Shown piece after piece: positions 41,601-49,391 of a stretch of DNA of 49,892 bases. This DNA comes from an uncultured Geobacter sp. (GTDB lineage: Bacteria; Desulfobacterota; Desulfuromonadia; Geobacterales; Geobacteraceae). The stretch lies in contig CAIYDQ010000181.1 in the NCBI GenBank assembly GCA_903925075.1, positions 1 through 49,892 of the forward strand, read 5' to 3'. Under the pieces are notes generated by a model, which was not told the DNA's origin, searched no databases, and saw only the letters and a program-made list of their open reading frames with translations. Made by a program: the position numbers and the translations under genes. Within the stretch, counting starts at the first letter, position 1. The number at the start of each line of letters is the position of its first letter.

Positions 41601-42773
41601 CCCACCCTGAAGGTGGTCATGTTCGGCGCTGGCAATCGCGCGGAGTGTCTGCAGGCCCTGAAGCCGTTCGACCTGGTGGTCTGCAGCTACGGGTTGTTGC
41701 AGCAGGAGGGCGAACTGCTGGCGGCGGTCCCCTGGCAGGCGATCGTTTTGGACGAGGCGCAGGCCATCAAGAACATGGCGACCAAGCGGAGCCAGGCGGC
41801 CATGGAGCTGACGGGCGCCTTCAAGATGGTGGCGACCGGCACCCCGATAGAGAACCATCTGGGCGAGCTTTGGAACGTGTTTCGCTTCATCAACCCCGGC
41901 CTCCTCGGCTCCCTGAAGCAGTTCAACGTCAAGTTCGCCTCGCCCATCGAGAAGAGCCAGGACAAGAAGGCGCGCGGCCGGTTGAAAAAACTGATCCAGC
42001 CCTTCATCCTGCGCCGCACCAAGAACCAGGTGCTGGAGGAGCTTCCTTCCCGGACCGAGATCACCATCAAGGTCGAGATGGGCGAAGAGGAGGCCTCGCT
42101 CTACGAGGCGCTGCGCCGCAGCGCGCTGGAGAATCTGGCCGGGGTCGGCAAGGTCGCGGGCAAGGGCGAGCACCATCTGAAGATTCTGGCTGAGCTGATG
42201 CGGCTGCGCCGCGCCTGCTGCAACCCGCGCCTGATCCTGCCGGAGAGCGCCATCCCGAGCGCCAAGCTGGCCGCCTTCGCCGAGATCGTCGAGGAGCTGC
42301 GGGAGAACCGCCACAAGGCGCTGGTTTTCAGCCAGTTCGTGGGGCACCTGGAGATCATCAGGCAGTACGTGGAGAAGGCGGGGATCCCCTATCAGTATCT
42401 GGACGGCAGCACGCCGCAAAAGGAGCGCAAGAGCCGGGTGGACGCCTTCCAGGCGGGAAGCGGGGAACTCTTCCTGATCAGCCTCAAGGCCGGCGGCGTC
42501 GGCCTGAACCTCACCGCCGCCGATTACGTGATCCATATGGATCCGTGGTGGAACCCGGCGGTGGAGGACCAGGCGTCGGACCGCGCCCACCGCATCGGTC
42601 AGCAGCGCCCGGTGACCATCTACCGGCTGGTGACCAAGGGGACCATCGAGGAGAAGATCGTCGGCCTGCATCTGCAAAAGCGCGGGCTTGCCGACAGCCT
42701 CCTGGACGAGACGGATGTGAGCGGCAGGGTGAGCGCCGAAGAGCTGCTGGCGCTGTTGCGTACGGAGAATTAG
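38607..42773 (+). CDS. SNF2-family DNA-dependent ATPase with long N-terminal extension
   Basis: A 1388-residue protein. The C-terminal 450 residues are a Snf2-type ATPase: Walker A DDMGLGKT (955-962), DEAQ (1049-1052), TGTPIENHLGELWNV, and the helicase-C half with SQFVGHLEIIRQYV, SLKAGGVGLNLTAADYVIHMDPWWNPAVEDQA and DRAHRIGQ. The first 900 residues are helical, with repeat-like Ala/Leu/Glu segments and no recognised DNA-binding domain; HPQLMHA and AGDTARV-type stretches do not help assign it. It likely remodels protein-DNA complexes. The GTG at 38607 follows AAGGAGC. It stands alone after aguB. Confidence 0.88.
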   Translation: MSSPVQLFQKLLDGFAACSSQERTLIQLLSVIYAPVSQNVLLNIARHFGCRAPGGGACTGVYLGQALETLARQKLVNLNKKEVRCHPQLMHAATLSAIEEGAFDAMQRTVVMEIPMVTEWGSSYYRTADHALRDVRIAFYRKNMQSALETSVRYQRQYPYETLRCHPFVTICTAPFDGAWFRSLPAGLQILALAEILPHARQTVSRADGPFQVLCELAAADSPARLELTDFLIVELLLRGRLAEAEQAAQAMGSSVQVAALGWGALQRGDRLAAVDRFEAAFLRLKKETGKRKTFFDDLTGPFFLLALIGAGEPAMLDRAKEHCDFVIGRKEWPHQDVYRILQCVIGERNGERGMAKQLESRTAYLDGSPLVTLFNVMALNWCRSKQAAVEAKELPNLAKLTRNAGYLWLADELELTALACGVESAGGEAARERYQQQGLVPFCNSIERTESWESALKALIRLNQKEETPQKAVPQTRLIWHFQEQRGFIEIQPREQRLSAAGKWSAGKNVALKRLAEEASRPDFLSEQDLRICGCIRHEREQSYGYYGREVYRLDQDSAIPLMVGHQHVYLDPAGTIRLEMVHGEPELQLSSKGETLHLQIYPPFEQNRKLYIMQESPTRLKIYEAKEEYKKIAAIVGNGLKLPARAKEKALEAINSLSSILTVHSDIGSGSAAELTPGDATPCFHLLPYGEGVKLELLVRPFADAGPYFRPGAGGETVMAEIQGKRAQARRDLRLEARRAAEAVAALPILAESGEDEGEWLLPAPDAALELLLQLQALGDTARVAWPEGAKFKVRQEASTGQCKLAIKQAKDWFELEGEIRLNEGLAINLQQLLELAKQGTGRFIPLGDGEFLALSAELRKRLDDLAAFSEPHGKGFRFHPLTAGVFDEFAGEAGEFSSDKQWRSQLKRLREAQEFRPQLPSTLQAELRGYQEEGFNWLNRLAQWGVGACLADDMGLGKTVQALAQILSMAAKGPSLVIAPTSVCMNWESEALKFAPTLKVVMFGAGNRAECLQALKPFDLVVCSYGLLQQEGELLAAVPWQAIVLDEAQAIKNMATKRSQAAMELTGAFKMVATGTPIENHLGELWNVFRFINPGLLGSLKQFNVKFASPIEKSQDKKARGRLKKLIQPFILRRTKNQVLEELPSRTEITIKVEMGEEEASLYEALRRSALENLAGVGKVAGKGEHHLKILAELMRLRRACCNPRLILPESAIPSAKLAAFAEIVEELRENRHKALVFSQFVGHLEIIRQYVEKAGIPYQYLDGSTPQKERKSRVDAFQAGSGELFLISLKAGGVGLNLTAADYVIHMDPWWNPAVEDQASDRAHRIGQQRPVTIYRLVTKGTIEEKIVGLHLQKRGLADSLLDETDVSGRVSAEELLALLRTEN

Positions 42774-43110
42774 AGTCAAAAGCTCGCAGAATCAAAGGCT
42801 CGCACACGGATAAAACCACACCAAAACGGATAAAACCACACGGACCGGATAAACCTAAAAAAAGCACTTGGCCACAAAAATGCACAAAAAACACAAAAAA
42901 ATTCCGGTTGTTACGTCAAGAGAACGCTAACCAAAATGGTTCCATATGCACTTACTAAAAGATCATTTTTTTTGTGACTTTTGTGCCTTTTTGTGGCAAT
43001 GAACTGCTGGTTAAGAGTTTGTTTTTGAATCAATGTAGAGGTGGGGATTTTCGGCCCGCTCATCGCCTTCGATCATTCGAGGCGATGAGCGGTTTTTTTG
43101 TGGCTTCGAC
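42774..43110. repeat. Intergenic block: CGGATAAAACC repeats and GCCACAAAAA inverted repeat
   Basis: Three direct CGGATAAAACC words (42816-42857, two followed by ACAC) lead into an inverted pair: GGCCACAAAAATGCACAAAA (42870-42889) and TTTTGTGCCTTTTTGTGGC (42979-42997). The loop holds GGTTGTTACG and GGTTCC. Beyond it come a plain A+T-rich stretch and the hairpin at 43056-43098. Confidence 0.75.
43056..43098 (+). terminator. Rho-independent terminator, plus strand
   Basis: CCGCTCATCGCC (43056-43067) pairs perfectly with GGCGATGAGCGG (43081-43092), followed by seven T. It terminates plus-strand transcription coming from the SNF2 gene about 280 bases upstream, or from a transcript in the repeat block. 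It lies just before the convergent copper-protein gene ends. Confidence 0.85.
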
Positions 43111-43515
43111 TCAACTGGGGAGGCGGGAAATCAGTTCCTGGCAAATGCGCTCGCAGTTGCGGCAGGCCGACATGCAAAGCCGACAGTGCTTGTGCATCTC
43201 TCCGTGCTTCTCGCACTCTTGCGCGCAGACGCGACAGGCCACCACGCAGGCCTGAAGCTGACTACGCAGGATTTGCTGGTCGGTCTCCGTCTGGCGAACC
43301 AGGATGCGCGCGGTGGTCTGACAGATGTCCGCGCAATCGAGGTCTACCCGGATGCACTTGGTAAGCCCCTGAACACTCTCCTCTCCCAAACAGGCGTCGG
43401 CGCAGGAAGTGCAGATCACGGCGCACTCCAGACAGGCTTCGACGCAGGGAGCGACAACTTCCAATCCCACGCTGCTCTCCCTCGGATGGCTGCCAAGCAT
43501 TTCTTCGGTTTTCAT
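43111..43515 (-). CDS. Four-helix-bundle copper-binding protein (Csp/DUF326-like)
   Basis: A 134-residue protein with 18 Cys residues, at 24, 28, 31, 35, 38, 42, 54, 61, 65, 90, 94, 97, 101, 111, 114, 118, 121 and 125, mostly in CxxxC or CxxC helical spacing so that they face the core of a helical bundle. This is the pattern of Csp copper-storage proteins and DUF326 members, which bind many Cu(I). His residues in EKHGEMHKHC may form the entry site. There is no signal peptide, so it is probably the cytosolic type. The start at 43515 has AGGAGGAT upstream. No copper exporter or CsoR gene is adjacent. Confidence 0.86.
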   Translation of the reverse strand: MKTEEMLGSHPRESSVGLEVVAPCVEACLECAVICTSCADACLGEESVQGLTKCIRVDLDCADICQTTARILVRQTETDQQILRSQLQACVVACRVCAQECEKHGEMHKHCRLCMSACRNCERICQELISRLPS

Positions 43516-43725
43516 GGTTATCCTCCTGTTTCCTTGGTTAGTGAAATTCGGTCCGCGAACGAATCTGACAACACTAACAGCTCCCTCCAAAAATGACACA
43601 GCCCGCCTAAATCTTTTTCTAGCGACACTTAATAAAAAAGCTTGCATTCCGTCATCAAAATGTGCAAAATGCACATATCGGCAACAACGAAAGCTATTAC
43701 CACCGGATTACCATTGGACTCGCCT

Positions 43726-44580
43726 ATGAAGCCAAGCATCGAAAAATCAAGCGTCGATACGAATGTATCGGACGTTGCTCGTCCTGCCGCTGAGTTGAGC
43801 GGGACATTGAACCAGTTGTTGTTCCCGCTGGCGCGTCTTTGTCTGGAGAACGGCATTACTTTTCAGGCCGTTGAAGAGATGTTGAAGCTGGCGTTCGTGC
43901 ATCAGGCGGATGCGCTGCAGCCGGGGGCCCCGGTGCATGGCGCGGTCAGCCGCATCAGCACCTCGACCGGCATCAGTCGCCGCGAGGTTACGCGTCTGCA
44001 TCGATCGCAAGCCCCGGCACGCTCCACCAAACCGCCGCTGTCGACCGAGGTGTTTGCCCGCTGGACCGGCGATCCGGCCTTCAGGGACAGCAACGGATTA
44101 CCCTCCCCACTTAAACGCCAGGGTCCGGCGCCCAGCTTCGAGTCGCTGGCGCAGTCGATCACCCGGGACGTTCACCCGCGCAGCATGCTGGAAGAATTGA
44201 TCCGACTGGGACTTGCGCAGCATGACGAAGTGAGCGACTGCGTGAGCCTTCCGCCCGGAGATTTCGTCCCTCATGCAGATTCCCAACAAATGCTCGGCTT
44301 GCTCGGCGACAACGTCGGCGACCACCTTAAAGCAGCCGTGGACAACGTCATCCATCGCGAAAACCGGCACATCGAGCAGGCGGTCTTCGCCGACGAACTT
44401 TCCGCCGAATCGATCGAGGCGCTGCACCCGCTGGTCGCGGCGCACTGGGATGCGCTGAGAGACGCCATGGTGCCGGCGCTCACCGCGCTGATCGAGGCCG
44501 ACCGCCTCGCCGGCCGCCCGCAGGACCAACGCGTGCGCGTCGGGCTTTACGCCTTCAGCGAAGCAACCCAAAACAGCTAG
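43726..44580 (+). CDS. DUF6502 family protein
   Basis: A 284-residue soluble protein. It begins MKPSIEKSSVDTNVSD, then has a helical winged-helix-like region (LARLCLENGITFQAVEEMLKLAFVHQA, with ISTSTGISRREVTRLHR as a possible recognition helix) around residues 45-95. The segment STEVFARWTGDPAF leads into the C-terminal half. This order fits DUF6502, a family of unknown function; DNA binding is an inference from the helix-turn-helix-like part. The start is uncertain: the frame is open back to 43642 and no strong ribosome-binding site is seen. It is followed 36 bases later by a lipoprotein gene, so both may be cotranscribed. Confidence 0.72.
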   Translation: MKPSIEKSSVDTNVSDVARPAAELSGTLNQLLFPLARLCLENGITFQAVEEMLKLAFVHQADALQPGAPVHGAVSRISTSTGISRREVTRLHRSQAPARSTKPPLSTEVFARWTGDPAFRDSNGLPSPLKRQGPAPSFESLAQSITRDVHPRSMLEELIRLGLAQHDEVSDCVSLPPGDFVPHADSQQMLGLLGDNVGDHLKAAVDNVIHRENRHIEQAVFADELSAESIEALHPLVAAHWDALRDAMVPALTALIEADRLAGRPQDQRVRVGLYAFSEATQNS

Positions 44581-44616
44581 TCTGCATTCCGGAAACTGAC
44601 CTAAAGGAGTCTCCAC

Positions 44617-45444
44617 ATGTACGCATCTTCTTCACTTAGGGGTTTGTCCGTCTGGCGGGCGGCCGCTGCGCTCATCGTCGTAGCCGCCATCGTCGCCGGA
44701 TGCAGCGGCGTCGGCACGGGAGGCACGGGCGGCACCACCAGGAATCCCGTGGCGATCACGGGGAAAGTCGCCGACGGCTATCTCGCCAACGCCTCGGTGT
44801 TCCTGGACAGAAACGGCAATTACCGACTCGATGCAGGGGAGCCGTTCACAACCAGCGACCCAAACGGCTCGTTCAGCCTCAATGTCGATCCCGACGACGT
44901 CGGCAGGTACCCTGTCGTGGCGGTGGCGATCAAAGGGCAGACCATCGACCTGGACACCGGTTTGAGCGTCGCCAACGGCTTCACCCTCAGCATGCCAGCT
45001 CTGGCGGTGTCCGGCGCGGCAGGCGGCAACTTCATAAGTCCCCTATCCACTCAGGTTCGGGAGCTGCTGGAGACGGGCAAATACGCGACCCTGCAGCAGG
45101 CTATGGATCAGGTGGCGACGCGCATGGGTTTGTCGATCGGAACCAACATGCTGGTCGACTACAAGGCGGCCAACAACGCCGTCATGACCACGGCCGCCAA
45201 GAACATCGCCAGCGTAATGGACGCCGCCACCACGGCCGGCTTGGTCATGGACGCGGCGTCCGGGATTGTGGATGTCAACCGTTATCGCTCTATGACGGGG
45301 GCCATTTTTCAAAACCTGCCGTTCTTATCGGCGGTAACGAGCCAAACCACTCTCAGCAACGCTGCGATATCGACGGCGGCGATCATATCCAGCATCCCGG
45401 CAGGACAACCATTCATCAATATGTCGGCCGCGTTCAGGAATTAA
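44617..45444 (+). CDS. Lipoprotein of unknown function
   Basis: A 275-residue protein with a lipoprotein signal ending VAGC29. The mature part starts with a Gly/Thr-rich linker. It continues with a carboxypeptidase-regulatory-like or SdrD-B-like beta segment, ITGKVADGYLANASVFLDRN, with a calcium-binding-like DRNGNYRLDAGEP loop near residues 64-76 and GSFSLNV. The rest is helical and Ala-rich. The domain order is typical of secreted or surface lipoproteins. An AAAGGAG site precedes the ATG. It probably belongs with the DUF6502 gene before and the beta-propeller gene after. Confidence 0.65.
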   Translation: MYASSSLRGLSVWRAAAALIVVAAIVAGCSGVGTGGTGGTTRNPVAITGKVADGYLANASVFLDRNGNYRLDAGEPFTTSDPNGSFSLNVDPDDVGRYPVVAVAIKGQTIDLDTGLSVANGFTLSMPALAVSGAAGGNFISPLSTQVRELLETGKYATLQQAMDQVATRMGLSIGTNMLVDYKAANNAVMTTAAKNIASVMDAATTAGLVMDAASGIVDVNRYRSMTGAIFQNLPFLSAVTSQTTLSNAAISTAAIISSIPAGQPFINMSAAFRN

Positions 45445-45499
45445 CCAGAGACATAAAACTGGTCTATACGTCCACGTACCACACAAGGAGGGCACCACC

Positions 45500-47650
45500 A
45501 TGCTGATATCCATATTTGTCCGCCGTTACGCCGCATTCCTTAGTTGCGCCTTGTTTCTTTCCGCCTGCGGCGGAGGAGGAGGCTCCGTCCAAGCGCCCCT
45601 CCCCTCCCCCGCCTCATCCGTCAAGCTGGTGACGCTTGCGGACTGCACGCAAGTCGAAACCCGGCTCAAGGCCGAATTGGCCAACGTCTACAAGCGCCAG
45701 AGCGTCTATAACTATTACTGGCCGCTGAGACCCGGCACGGACCTTACCGCGCTTTCCGACAAAGCCTCCGCCGCCCCTTCCGGCACTGCCGTGCCCCAGA
45801 TTGCCGCGGCAACCACCTCGGCGACGGTCGTCGCGGCCGGCGCGGCGCCCGCGTTCTCTACCACCAACGTCCAGGAGGCCGGGGTCGACGAGGGAGACCT
45901 GGTGAAGACCGACGGGAACTTCATCTACCTGGCCAGGGGCAGCCACTTCCTGGTCATGAAGGCACAACCGGTCGACCAGACGGCGATCGTCAAGGATATC
46001 GATCTGCAGGAACAGATCATCGAGCTTCATCTGGCCAACGGCCGCGTGACCCTGATCACCTTCGGGAACAACCCGGCGATGGCGACCCCGGCACTGGTGC
46101 CCGTCGCCGGAACGACGGTCGTCACGCCGATCGCGAGCTACAACCCGGTCACCCGGCTTTATTTTTACGATGTCGCCTCTCCCGCCGCGCCATCCCTGAC
46201 CGCGAAATACGATTTCCCGGGAAACTTGCAGGGGAGCAGGCGCATCGACAACAACATCTATCTGGTCACCAACTCGCAGATACGTCTCCCCAACGCCGTC
46301 TCTCCACTTGACTACCTCAGCTCGCAAAGCTACGACCCGACGAGCTTCAACGATGCCAACTCCAAGGCTCTTGCGGAAAACCTGCTGCGCATCCAGGCGC
46401 TGTCGGTCGCCGATCTGCTTCCCACCTACAGCCGCACCGTCTACAACGGCGGCGTGGCCGGCGCTCCCGTTCTGGGGCCGGCGGTCGATTGCGGCGACAT
46501 CGCCCTGCCGGAATCGGGAAACGGCACCGACATCTCCCTGATCTTCGTGATCGACACCGCCACGGCCGCGCCGGCCGTTTCCAGTTCGGCAGTGATGACT
46601 TCCTGGAGCACCATCTACATGTCGCCCGACAGCCTGTACCTGACTTCCAGCAATAGGTGGTCCTGGATCGAGCCCGTCATGGGCGTCGCGCAATCGTCCG
46701 TTCAGCCTCTGGCCAACCCGGAGCCCACGACCAGCGTGCACAAATTCTCCATAGCCGGGGGGGTCGCCAAGCCCGTCTACCGCGGCAGCGGGACGGTGAA
46801 CGGCTGGACCAACAACCAGTTCAGCATGGGGGACTACAACGGCTACCTGCGCATCGGCACCTCTCGCGGCGGTTGGTGGGGCGAGTCTCTCAGTAATCAG
46901 CTTGCGGTTCTGGGCGAACAGGACGGGAAACTGGTGCAAACCGGGGTAGTCAACGGCATCGCTCCCGGAGAAAACATTTACGCCATGCGCTTTGACCGGG
47001 ATCGGGGCTACATGGTCACCTTCCACCGCACCGACCCGCTGTTCACCTTCGACTTGAGCGATCCCAAGAATCCGCGCAAGGTCGGAGAAATAGCGGTGAG
47101 CGGCTTCGCCACCTACCTGCAGGTGATCGGGAGCGACAAGAACCGTCTGCTAACCGTGGGGCAGTCCGCCGACGCGACCGGCAGAGTCAACGGCAACAAA
47201 CTGCAGCTCTTCGACGTGAGCAACCAGGCGGCGCCGCAACTCGTGGGCTCTTTCGAGTTGGGGAGCGGCTGGTCCTCGGCGATCTACGACTATCGCGCCT
47301 TCCTTTATTACCAACCGCTGGGGCTGCTTGCCATCCCTTACTACAGCTATTCATATCCATCGGTGACGGGGAGCTACAGCTACAGCTCGGGGCTCAGGGT
47401 CTTCTCGGTGACCGACGGCGGCATTACCGAACGCGGCACGATTGCGGCGCAGGCCGTGCCCACCAGCTATGGCAGCTATCTGGATACGGTCGACCGGGCG
47501 GTGATCATCGGCACGGACATCTATTCGGTGGCGCGCAACTCGGTGACGGTGGCAGGTTCGGCACAGTTGAATGTCGAAAAGGTGGTGGCATTGCCGAACA
47601 CGGACTTGTTTTATCCTTGCAACATCGGAAGCTCTATAATCGTCAATTAG
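45500..47650 (+). CDS. Secreted beta-propeller lipoprotein (Beta_propel type)
   Basis: A 716-residue protein with a lipoprotein signal ending LSAC23, then a Gly-run linker and a helical segment. The TTNVQEAGVDEGDLVKTDGN motif (around residues 120-138) is the hallmark of the PF09826 beta-propeller family; the usual Asp-Ala-Asp variant is Glu-Gly-Asp here. The remainder alternates beta strands with DVSNQAAPQLVGSFELGSGW-like blades. Such proteins are cell-surface or periplasmic; their binding partners are not known. AAGGAGGG precedes the ATG, 55 bases after the lipoprotein gene. Confidence 0.85.
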   Translation: MLISIFVRRYAAFLSCALFLSACGGGGGSVQAPLPSPASSVKLVTLADCTQVETRLKAELANVYKRQSVYNYYWPLRPGTDLTALSDKASAAPSGTAVPQIAAATTSATVVAAGAAPAFSTTNVQEAGVDEGDLVKTDGNFIYLARGSHFLVMKAQPVDQTAIVKDIDLQEQIIELHLANGRVTLITFGNNPAMATPALVPVAGTTVVTPIASYNPVTRLYFYDVASPAAPSLTAKYDFPGNLQGSRRIDNNIYLVTNSQIRLPNAVSPLDYLSSQSYDPTSFNDANSKALAENLLRIQALSVADLLPTYSRTVYNGGVAGAPVLGPAVDCGDIALPESGNGTDISLIFVIDTATAAPAVSSSAVMTSWSTIYMSPDSLYLTSSNRWSWIEPVMGVAQSSVQPLANPEPTTSVHKFSIAGGVAKPVYRGSGTVNGWTNNQFSMGDYNGYLRIGTSRGGWWGESLSNQLAVLGEQDGKLVQTGVVNGIAPGENIYAMRFDRDRGYMVTFHRTDPLFTFDLSDPKNPRKVGEIAVSGFATYLQVIGSDKNRLLTVGQSADATGRVNGNKLQLFDVSNQAAPQLVGSFELGSGWSSAIYDYRAFLYYQPLGLLAIPYYSYSYPSVTGSYSYSSGLRVFSVTDGGITERGTIAAQAVPTSYGSYLDTVDRAVIIGTDIYSVARNSVTVAGSAQLNVEKVVALPNTDLFYPCNIGSSIIVN

Positions 47651-48020
47651 CGAGCCGGGCAGCTCCCCCACTCCCAGCCCCCCCTAGCTCATGCCGTTAA
47701 GTTATCGAGACGGCAAGCCAAACAGTCCCCCCTCCCCTTGCGGGAGGGGGAGCCCATCCACTCCCACCCAGCTCTTCCCCATCCTTAGTCGAGTTGTCGA
47801 GTCTCACGATTCGTCAACCGCGCCACAGCCGTTACGGACAAAATCGGAACAAAATATCTTAGATCAAGTAGAAAAACTCTCAAAGATTCCTCTCATCTAT
47901 GATATTGTGAGCCTTCAAAGCACATCGGAGTCGAGATCATAGGTCTCGCCTCCGGTAACGCCGTCATAGTTCATGTCATCGGCGGCTTGAGAGATCGGAA
48001 ACTGTACGAGGAAGCATCAT
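47651..48020. other. Gap between beta-propeller and dioxygenase genes
   Basis: A 370-base gap. It contains a hairpin CCCCCTCCC (47728-47736) / GGGAGGGGG (47742-47750) with a short CTTGC loop, followed by AGCC rather than T. The right part (47830-47920) is A+T-rich and may hold a promoter, but I cannot define one. No coding frame. Confidence 0.5.
47728..47750. repeat. CCCCCTCCC / GGGAGGGGG hairpin
   Basis: A perfect nine-base stem with a CTTGC loop. It could be a terminator stem for the beta-propeller gene, though no T-tract follows, or a member of the small dispersed palindrome set in this window. Confidence 0.55.
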
Positions 48021-48821
48021 ATGAACCAGTTCGAAGCAATGCATACTCTTTTGGAATTTCCCGACACTGAAGAAAGCATGCCGGTGCTCTTTGTCGGTCA
48101 CGGCAGCCCCACTAACGCAATTGAAGACGGCGAGTTCAGCCGGGCCTGGCAGGACATTGCCGCAAATTTGCCGAGACCTAAAGCAATTCTCTGCATATCC
48201 GCGCACTGGGAGACCGTCGGGACCCGGGTCACGGCCATGGAACGCCCAAGAACGATCCATGATTTCGGTGGCTTCCCCCAAGAACTTTTCGATCTTCAGT
48301 ACCCGGCGCCCGGCTCCCCTGCGCTGGCTCAGTTGGTGCGGCAAACCGTCACGGGTGCTGCGATCGATGCGGACTTCGACTGGGGGCTTGACCACGGCTG
48401 TTGGTCGGTCCTGCATCGCATGTTCCCCCGGGCGGACCTCCCGGTGATCCAGCTCAGCCTGGATCGGACTCGTGACGCGGAATTCCATTACCGTTTGGGC
48501 GGGGAACTGCGACCTCTGCGCAACAAGGGGATTTTGACGCTCGCCAGCGGCAACATCGTCCACAACCTGCAACGGATGGTCTGGCAGGATTGCGCTTACG
48601 ACTGGGCTGTAGAATTCGACGAAATGATCAAGCAAAAGATACTCTCGGGTGATCATCGCGCTATCGTCAATCATCCTGTCGATCTGTCCGTGCCGACCAA
48701 CGAGCACTTTCTGCCTTTGCTTTATGCGCTCGCCATGCAGGGCAAAACCGACAGCATACGGTTTTTTGCGGAAAAAGTTACCTTGGGTTCGATGTCGATG
48801 AGGTCCGTGCTTATCGGCTGA
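48021..48821 (+). CDS. LigB/YgiD-type extradiol dioxygenase
   Basis: A 266-residue member of the class III extradiol (DODA-type) dioxygenase family, using one Fe or Zn. Metal ligands fit H27 (VGHGSP), H62 (SAHWET) and H229 (PTNEHF), with H125 (GLDHGCW) as the acid-base His. Known members open 4,5-DOPA or related catechol rings, but many relatives have unknown substrates. MPVLFVGHGSP near residue 20 is where typical family members start, so translation could also begin at 48078; both starts have weak purine-rich sites (AGGAAG upstream of 48021). No operon partner is clear. Confidence 0.8.
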   Translation: MNQFEAMHTLLEFPDTEESMPVLFVGHGSPTNAIEDGEFSRAWQDIAANLPRPKAILCISAHWETVGTRVTAMERPRTIHDFGGFPQELFDLQYPAPGSPALAQLVRQTVTGAAIDADFDWGLDHGCWSVLHRMFPRADLPVIQLSLDRTRDAEFHYRLGGELRPLRNKGILTLASGNIVHNLQRMVWQDCAYDWAVEFDEMIKQKILSGDHRAIVNHPVDLSVPTNEHFLPLLYALAMQGKTDSIRFFAEKVTLGSMSMRSVLIG

Positions 48822-48890
48822 ACCCGTTTCGAGGATCATGGCGGATGCGATGCGGCCCGGTTGCTCCGAGCCTCGTTTCAGGAGAAATGG

Positions 48891-49391
48891 ATGTCCCAAA
48901 GGGACCAACAAAAACTTTTCGAGTGTTTAGTCGAACGGGAGTCGGAGCGCCTGAAGAGGCGCATCCTGCACGCGGACAGGGCGGGTGACGACCGCTGGCG
49001 TCAAATCTCCTTTCTCTACCGGGTCGCCGACGGTTTCAGCAGGCGCGTCTTTGCCGGCTCCTTTTGCCACACGGAGATGAGCTGGACGGCCGGCTGCAGT
49101 ACGGGGCGCTGCTGCAAGTGCCGCCCGGACGTCTTCGCCTACGAAAAGCAGGTGCTGGACCTTTTACCTAAAAGAATCGACGACTCCGGGTTCTGCCCGT
49201 TCTTCAACCTCGCCAAACGGACCTGCGGGGTGTACGGGGTTCGCCCTTTCGCCTGCCGGATCTATTACAACTTCGCCGCCGCCGGCTATTACTGCCAAAA
49301 TCCCAACGACGCCACCATGCAGGTGTTCGACGGCGTCAAGCGGCACCTGGAGCGGATCCTTGGACCGTATGCCGGAGGTTATCTGCCATGA
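48891..49391 (+). CDS. YkgJ-family cysteine-cluster protein
   Basis: A 166-residue soluble protein. Cys at 59, 69, 74, 75, 77, 102, 112, 122 and 135 follow the YkgJ pattern, with CSTGRCCKCRPDV (69-81) as the cluster core and GVRPFACRIY as the C-terminal signature. The family is predicted to bind Zn or a Fe-S cluster; its function is not settled. The ATG at 48891 follows AGGAGAAATGG; a start ten codons earlier is possible. The stop overlaps the ATG of the next gene by four bases, so the two are coupled. Confidence 0.82.
   Translation: MSQRDQQKLFECLVERESERLKRRILHADRAGDDRWRQISFLYRVADGFSRRVFAGSFCHTEMSWTAGCSTGRCCKCRPDVFAYEKQVLDLLPKRIDDSGFCPFFNLAKRTCGVYGVRPFACRIYYNFAAAGYYCQNPNDATMQVFDGVKRHLERILGPYAGGYLP

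Noticed and set aside
38364-42779. Two long minus-strand frames opposite the aguB end and the SNF2 gene
   Set aside because: The SNF2 motifs on the plus strand are complete; the opposite frames have no domains and are composition artefacts.
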